A DNA stretch of 64,000 bases from Staphylotrichum longicolle (taxonomy: Eukaryota; Ascomycota; Sordariomycetes; Sordariales; Chaetomiaceae): contig JAHCVI010000001.1 of assembly GCA_019096155.1 (NCBI GenBank), forward strand, positions 10,106,001-10,170,000, written 5' to 3'. A model generated the notes under the pieces. The model saw nothing but the letters and a program-made list of their open reading frames with translations, ran no database searches and had not been told where the DNA came from. The translations under genes and the position numbers were made by a program. How positions within the stretch are numbered: position 1 is the first letter of the stretch; every line of letters starts with the position of its first letter. Below, one piece after another: positions 58,779 to 64,000 of this stretch.

Positions 58779-60764
58779 CTTGACTGATGGGTTGATCGGA
58801 GCAAGCGAGTGCGGAAGTGCTTGAAGGAAGATTGTGGGTGAGCGTTTGAATCGACTCAAAAGAACGAAGAGCTCGCACTTTATGGGAAGAGGAAAGAGTG
58901 CCGTGTTTCGTGGGGTGATGAAGAAACCAAGGTCTGACGCGATCTCAACTTGAAGCTGAGCTCATTTCTGGTACGCTCCTTCCACAAACACGTACAACAG
59001 CACAGTGCTACTACGGGAGTGCTTGCTCAAGGCAAGAGGCCTTACTGCCTCAATGCCACTCATTGTGTTCCCCGGGAATTATACGGGTCTGGCTGCAATC
59101 TATCTGAATCGGACAAAGGCCGAGCAACGGAACTCCTTGGAGGTGCCACTTAACTTGTCAGCTGAGTTGATTGCAAGTCAACACAAGGCGATTCTCTTCT
59201 AGTTTATCTTCCCGTCGACCGCGTGTATCCGTGACACGATTCCGGGCTATTGCTGGGGAAACTTTTTCGGTCCGTGATGCCCGTTCCCATTCATCACAAA
59301 CCAATATGAGCTGACTGGTTATTCCATCGACGGTAGCTATCCGAGCCGACTGGGAAGCTGCGTCTTCAAACGTCTTCAAAAATGCTGTGACATGAGCACG
59401 TATCTACTCATGTACGACAAGGACGGTACGGTTTTCTCCCATGATTCAATGCAAGAAGGAAACAGCCAGCCTCCAGTGCCCCAAATCTCCCAGAGGTGTG
59501 GGGGTTAACATCTCCAGGAGCGAGAGGGGTGTGTTGTGGCCTCGTGTCGTTGCATAGGCCCGCCTCAGGTTGCCTCGCTCGGTTCAACGCTGCAAAACTT
59601 CGACTTTGCAAAGAGCCTATCCTTGAGCATTCACAAAGGTCTCACAAGGCTGCGGCCGAAGCCATGTGCTACGTAGCAACGAAAGCTGACGAGTGCTGGC
59701 AGCACAAGCTGATGCTCCCTTGCAAGTTTATGAGTTTGATGAGTGAGTCCCACGGTCCCTTTACACTGGCAGTCACTTCACTCCACCGATATATCCCAAC
59801 CACGCGGCTCTTGTTTGCCTGCTGACCTGAAGGGGTGATGGTTTGCCCGTTTCTCGGGACCGTCCCACATAGCTTGAGTAAAACGAGAGTCCAGACCTCG
59901 GCTGGGACCAGTGAGTGGTCTCCAAGACCCAAGATCACGTTGGAATGACTAATGACACGAAGTAATTCACATGTTTTCTCCTTTGCTGAGAGCTTGAGAC
60001 ATGAGGAAGCAGTCCTCCGACAGCCAGCAGGGTTGACGGTTGTCACCTGAGCCAAAGAAGCTCTCACCAAGTCTTAGCTCACTGATTTCTCACCACCAAG
60101 TCTACTGACGGTACCCGGATATACGCACGTATGGAGATGCCGGCTTGACAATGAAGCTCGCTCTGCAAGGAGCTTAAATGGTGCCAAGGGCCAGGGAGTT
60201 GCAGACCCTTGAAGCCACAAACACCACTAAGCCAACCACAACACCGTCTGGCAAAAAAAGCCGTACACCTAATATCGGGAGTTAGAACTTGTTGATGCCC
60301 TTTCCAAGAGATTTCAGCTCTTATACACAAAACGAGAGAGGAGAAGGAGGAAGAGGGGCATGAGGGGGAGCATGAGGGAGAGCAAGAATGAGAATGAAGA
60401 AGAACAGGGAAAGAGGAAGAAGAGGGAAAGGAGAAGAAGAGGGAAAGAGGAATCAAAAAGAGAAAGAAAATATAATAATCATTTCATCGTAGAGAGTTTA
60501 GGCAATCTAAGTGTTTTCGCATCCCTTAGAAGATGGCTCAAGGATGGATATGTCCTGATTTGCATGGTTGATTTACCTAGTGTATGGCCTTTCATGTCGG
60601 GAGGAGCCACAGCCACCAGCCACCGCCACCACCACTTCGAGCGCCAAAGCCCACAAATCTGACGGAGACCCCACAAACTCGTCCAAAACTCCACACCGCA
60701 CGAGCCACGACAACCAACCTGGCCAACCTCGATAACGACGACAGGGACCCGCTGATAACGAACC
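58779..60764. other. Intergenic, polypurine tract
   Basis: About 2 kb without a gene. A purine-rich tract (60332-60475) lies 300-430 nt upstream of the eL36 start. Confidence 0.5.
60332..60475 (+). repeat. Polypurine (GA-rich) tract
   Basis: About 140 nt made almost wholly of A and G, with GAAGAAGAGGGAAAG-type units and a few C/T interruptions. It lies upstream of the ribosomal-protein gene. Confidence 0.85.
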
Positions 60765-61639
60765 ATGGCCAAGGACACCGAGAAGTCAGGTCTTGCCCAA
60801 GGCCTCAACAAGGGTCACGTACGTGTCTTTTCTCCGGGAGGTAGAGCTTCCGGGATGTAGTCTCGAACTTCTCTCTACCGCTCCAGAAATACCAGCAAGA
60901 AAATGAACAACTCTCTTCTCTGACTGTCCTCTCGTTCTCCTTTCTATGCAGACTGTGCAACTGAAACCTGATCATGAGAATTGCGCGCTGACCCGCCCCT
61001 GAATGTTGGCATGGCAACAGAAAACGACCGCCCGCGTCTCCAAACCCCGGCCATCGCAGAGGAAGGGCAAGTCGAGCAAGCGGACGCAGTTTGTGCGGTC
61101 CATCGTCAAGGAGGTCGCTGGGTGAGTTGTGTTTTAGGGTTATCCCGGTCGTTCCAACAACCAAGCTGGGAGATACACCGCCGGGGGGGTGAGAACTGAG
61201 AAGGCGACGCTGGATGCCGGACACTGGGGGCAACGCACCCATCCCATGTTTCCGTCCTACCCATCTTCGAGCTCCTCCGTGTTTTCAATTCGCCAATGCC
61301 TCACAACAACATGCTTCCTTCCCATCTTCTTCAATACTCTTACCCACAAACCCACTGAAAATGAGTGGACGCCGTGGTCATCATCAAAGCTAATCAACAC
61401 CGCCCCCCCTCCAGCCTCGCCCCCTACGAGCGCCGCGTCATCGAACTGATCCGCAACGGCAAGGATAAGCGCGCCCGCAAGTACTCCAAGAGAAAGGTAC
61501 CTATTTGCTCTCAGTGGAGACTTCCACACAGGGCGTGTTTTGTCTAACAGCTTGACAGCTCGGCACCTTTGGGCGGGCCAAGGCCAAGGTGGAGGAGATG
61601 CAGCGCGTGATCGCCGAGTCGCGGCGCGCTGGCCACTAA
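60765..61639 (+). CDS. RPL36: 60S ribosomal protein eL36
   Basis: Four exons (60765-60818, 61021-61121, 61415-61496, 61559-61639) give 105 residues, normal for eL36. A basic protein of the large cytosolic subunit near the exit-tunnel side. Family blocks are in order: SGLAQGLNKGHKTT, RPSQRKGKSSKRTQFVRSIV, LAPYERRVIELIRNGKDKRA and LGTFGRAKAKVEEMQRVIAE with SRRAGH at the end. The first two introns (202 and 293 nt) are longer than most in the window, as is common for fungal ribosomal-protein genes, where they often matter for expression. The start ATG has a good context (ACCATGGCC). Confidence 0.95.
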
Positions 61640-62013
61640 AATGGAATAATATTTACCTACTTCGGACCGCAGCTGTATTTCGGTATGGTCCTGAGGTTCT
61701 GTTGGGGTGGTGGCGGTATGAGACAATGACTGAACTACATCATGATGCCGAAAGGCCTCTAGCCAAAAGCTTAGCACGCACCATGAAAGCTATGACTTGC
61801 GGGTATTCCGAGCTCACGTTGTCGAGTTTAAGAGTGTGGACTGCGGGATACAGGACTCATTCTCTACATACCCACGACCGCTGTGATGACTCCGCCTCCA
61901 ACCAACGCCACAACAATGCGACTATTCCCCAAACATATCTTCTCCAAGACAGCTGCGCGATCCCATTCACAGGACAACCCCCGACTGAACTCAGCCCCCA
62001 CCCCCCTTCCAAC
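61640..62013. other. Intergenic between convergent genes
   Basis: 3' flanks of eL36 (+) and the TUG/UBX gene (-). Nothing recognised. Confidence 0.5.
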
Positions 62014-63546
62014 TTACTTCTTCCCCCACTTTAAAAACTTGCTCAACTTCTTCTTGACAGCATCAGAGTCCATGCCACCCTCCTCCGCGAAGCTTTTTGC
62101 CTCGACGGTCCCGCCCCAGCAGCAGACGGCCCTTCCTCCTCCTCGGGTCCTCCGCCCTGCGGCACCTCCGGCACGACCACCTCCCGCGCCTTGCTCGCCA
62201 CGCTCCCCTTGAGAAACGGCTCCTTGCGCGCGGCGGCCGTGGCCGCGTCCTCCCACAGCAGGTGCAGCATCTCGCGCCCCTTGAGGCGGTACCCCGCGAT
62301 GAGCTTCCTGTCGCTCTCCTGTATGACCGTCTTCGGGCCGGGCAGGATCAGCTTGAACGGCTGGGACGGGTGGGCCATGACGCCGCGGATGGCGTGGTAC
62401 AGGAAGGCGCCCGTCTCGTCGGGCGTGACGGTCCACACGGCCGAGGTCTGGTCGGGGAAGCGGACCTTGACTTCGACCTTGGTGATCTTGGCGAGGCGGG
62501 CGGCCTCCTCGGCTGCGTCGGCGGCGAGCTCGGCGTCGGATTTGAGGCGAGTGTTTTGAGAGCGCTGGGCGAGTTGCTGCTGGCGGAGCTGGGCGTGGGC
62601 GATGGTGGGTTCGTACACGGAGTCGTCTTCGTGGATGCGGGTGGCGGCCGGGGTGGAGGAGGAGGGCGCGGAGAAAACGCCAGTTGGTTGGAGCGGGTCG
62701 GATGGGCCGGCGGTTGGAGGGGATGGTCCGTCGATTTCCATAGCTTCAGCAGCTGTGCTTGGTGCTGGTGGCGGGCTTGGTGTTGGCTCCTCAGCGATTG
62801 TCGGCGCCGGAGCCTCGGGTTTTGGTGTCTCGTCCACGAAAACGTCCGTCTTGGGTTGCTCGGGCACCGGAACCGAGGAAGGATTCCCATTCTCCGCGGG
62901 CTTTGGCTGCTCCGTTTCGACATCATTGAGATACTGAGAAATCACCTGCATGGCGTCGAAGAGGGTCCTCTCGCTGAGCTTGAAGACGACCCTCAATACA
63001 ATGCTGCCGGAGTTGATGCCGCATTGTGACAGAGTCTTTTGAAGGTCCTCCAGGGCCGAATACTCTCTGCCCATGATGTTGACCACGGGGGCTTCGTGGT
63101 AGAGCTGGCCGCTGTTTGTCCCCACAGGCACGCCCCGTCCTGTGATGTTGAGGCCCTTTTCTGCGGTCTCAAACTGCCGCATAACTTGCCATAGTGACAT
63201 GTCGCTGGGCAGCTTCTTGGTGTATCGCTGGCCGTTCAGATCAAGCGCAATCGACACCACCGAGGCGCTCTTTGACTTTTGGACGAGCTCGAGCTTGGCG
63301 CCGGGGCTGAGGCCTGATGTCCGGAACGGCCCAGTGAGGTCGACCAGCTTTTGTTTGTGCCTGTGCTTGTCAGTTTACTGCTGGAAGGGCAAGGCAGCTG
63401 AGTACCTACTTGAGCTCATACTTGTCACTTGTCAGGTTCAGCTTTCTGCAAGCCTCGCCGAGGACGTCGACCAGATAAGTCCCTGGGGTGACCTTGATCT
63501 TGGCTCGCCTGAGATCACTCGAGACAACCTCGACGTGAGCAGACAT
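62014..63546 (-). CDS. TUG/ASPSCR1-like UBX-domain protein, frameshift near the end
   Basis: Two exons (63546-63410 and 63360-62014, intron GTAGGT...CAG). The N-terminus is the TUG ubiquitin-like domain (about 1-80: SDLRRAKIKVTPGTYLVDVL, GPFRTSGLSPGAKLELV). The middle (about 90-170) is a second ubiquitin-like region with LPSDMSLWQVMRQFE. A Pro-rich acidic linker follows. A UBX domain (about 350-430) starts EVKVRFPDQTSAVWTVT and contains RLKGREMLHLLWED. Such proteins (yeast Ubx4 relatives) bind the AAA ATPase Cdc48/p97 and tune its use in protein degradation and membrane traffic. The first frame would end RRVAWTLMLSRRS. The neighbouring frame gives the more plausible TVEAKSFAEEGG...KLSKFLKWGKK to 62014. 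The total of 1484 nt is one base short of a whole number of codons, so one base is missing near 62108-62118. Confidence 0.88.
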
Positions 63547-64000
63547 TTTGAAGACTGTTGATTGAGAGAGGAAGTGTTGTCGGGAGATGTCCAGCTCGGA
63601 CGCCGTGGGTCGATCTTGAACTCCACTCGCAGCCAGCAGTCAAGCGGGAGAAGGTGTCTCGGTTCAGCAACCTAGATACTAAAACAGAGATCACGAGAGC
63701 TCTGTGCGGTTGAGACGAGCAGAACTCGGTTTCAGAAATGAAATCTGCTTCAGGTGCGGGTCGGTTTCGATACGTCAGCTTGATGGTGGTAAGGTGGCTT
63801 TGTGTTGTAATGAAGCAACCGAATGCGATGTGAAGCTCAGACCCCGCCACTGTCGCTCAGGGAAACAGTGACATGCAACCAGCTTAGGCAGTCAGTGCAG
63901 GAGGAGAGTTTGACGTGAAAACACCTCAAATACACACAGATGCAAGTACCTTAGGTATCGTAATGCTGTCAGCAAATCGTCAAGCAGTCTCGAAGTTATA
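63547..64000. other. Window edge, no gene recognised
   Basis: Promoter region of the TUG/UBX gene. Only short frames are present. Confidence 0.5.

Overview
This is a GC-rich window from a filamentous ascomycete. The evidence is many short introns (about 50-75 nt, GT...CTAAC/CTGAC...AG), a PTH11-type receptor with a CFEM domain, Zn2Cys6 and C2H2-Zn2Cys6 regulators, a HET-domain protein and a GPI-anchored wall protein. The gene content fits Sordariomycetes, probably Sordariales; the order is an inference from protein flavour, not from a search.

Layout. 0.8-9 kb: a GPI-anchored Kre9-like wall protein (+), a CFEM/PTH11 receptor (+), a Zn2Cys6 regulator (+) and, tail to tail with it, a BTB protein (-). 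9.6-18.2 kb: a GH47 alpha-1,2-mannosidase (+), an amino-acid permease (+) and an NTF2-like protein (-). 20-30 kb: a short hypothetical gene (+), a C2H2+Zn2Cys6 regulator (-), an MFS transporter (+) and a small secreted protein (-). 31-39 kb: a HET protein (+), a peroxisomal 4-coumarate-CoA-ligase-like enzyme (+), ATP11 (-) and mitochondrial cytochrome c peroxidase (-). 40-54 kb: PRP39 (-) and a synaptojanin-type SAC/5-phosphatase (+) in divergent arrangement, a low-complexity hypothetical (+) and a 14-3-3 protein (-). 56-64 kb: a class-3 lipase (-), a six-cysteine secreted protein (-), ribosomal protein eL36 (+) and a TUG/UBX protein (-).

The mix is ordinary. Core genes (eL36, 14-3-3, PRP39, ATP11, CCP1, TUG, synaptojanin) are interleaved with accessory ones (receptor, regulators, transporters, HET, secreted proteins). 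I see no biosynthetic cluster, transposon, convincing tRNA or CRISPR-like structure, and no clearly new system.

The strongest unusual signal is a set of 1-2 nt indels that break conserved frames in the permease (four), 14-3-3 (two), ATP11, TUG/UBX, the lipase and probably the 20 kb hypothetical gene. The mannosidase also lacks a conserved block of about 25 residues. Because 14-3-3 and TUG are housekeeping genes, sequence or assembly error is the simplest explanation. Two further points of interest are a pair of consecutive GC-AG introns inside the DNA-binding region of one regulator and an 8-nt microexon in 14-3-3.
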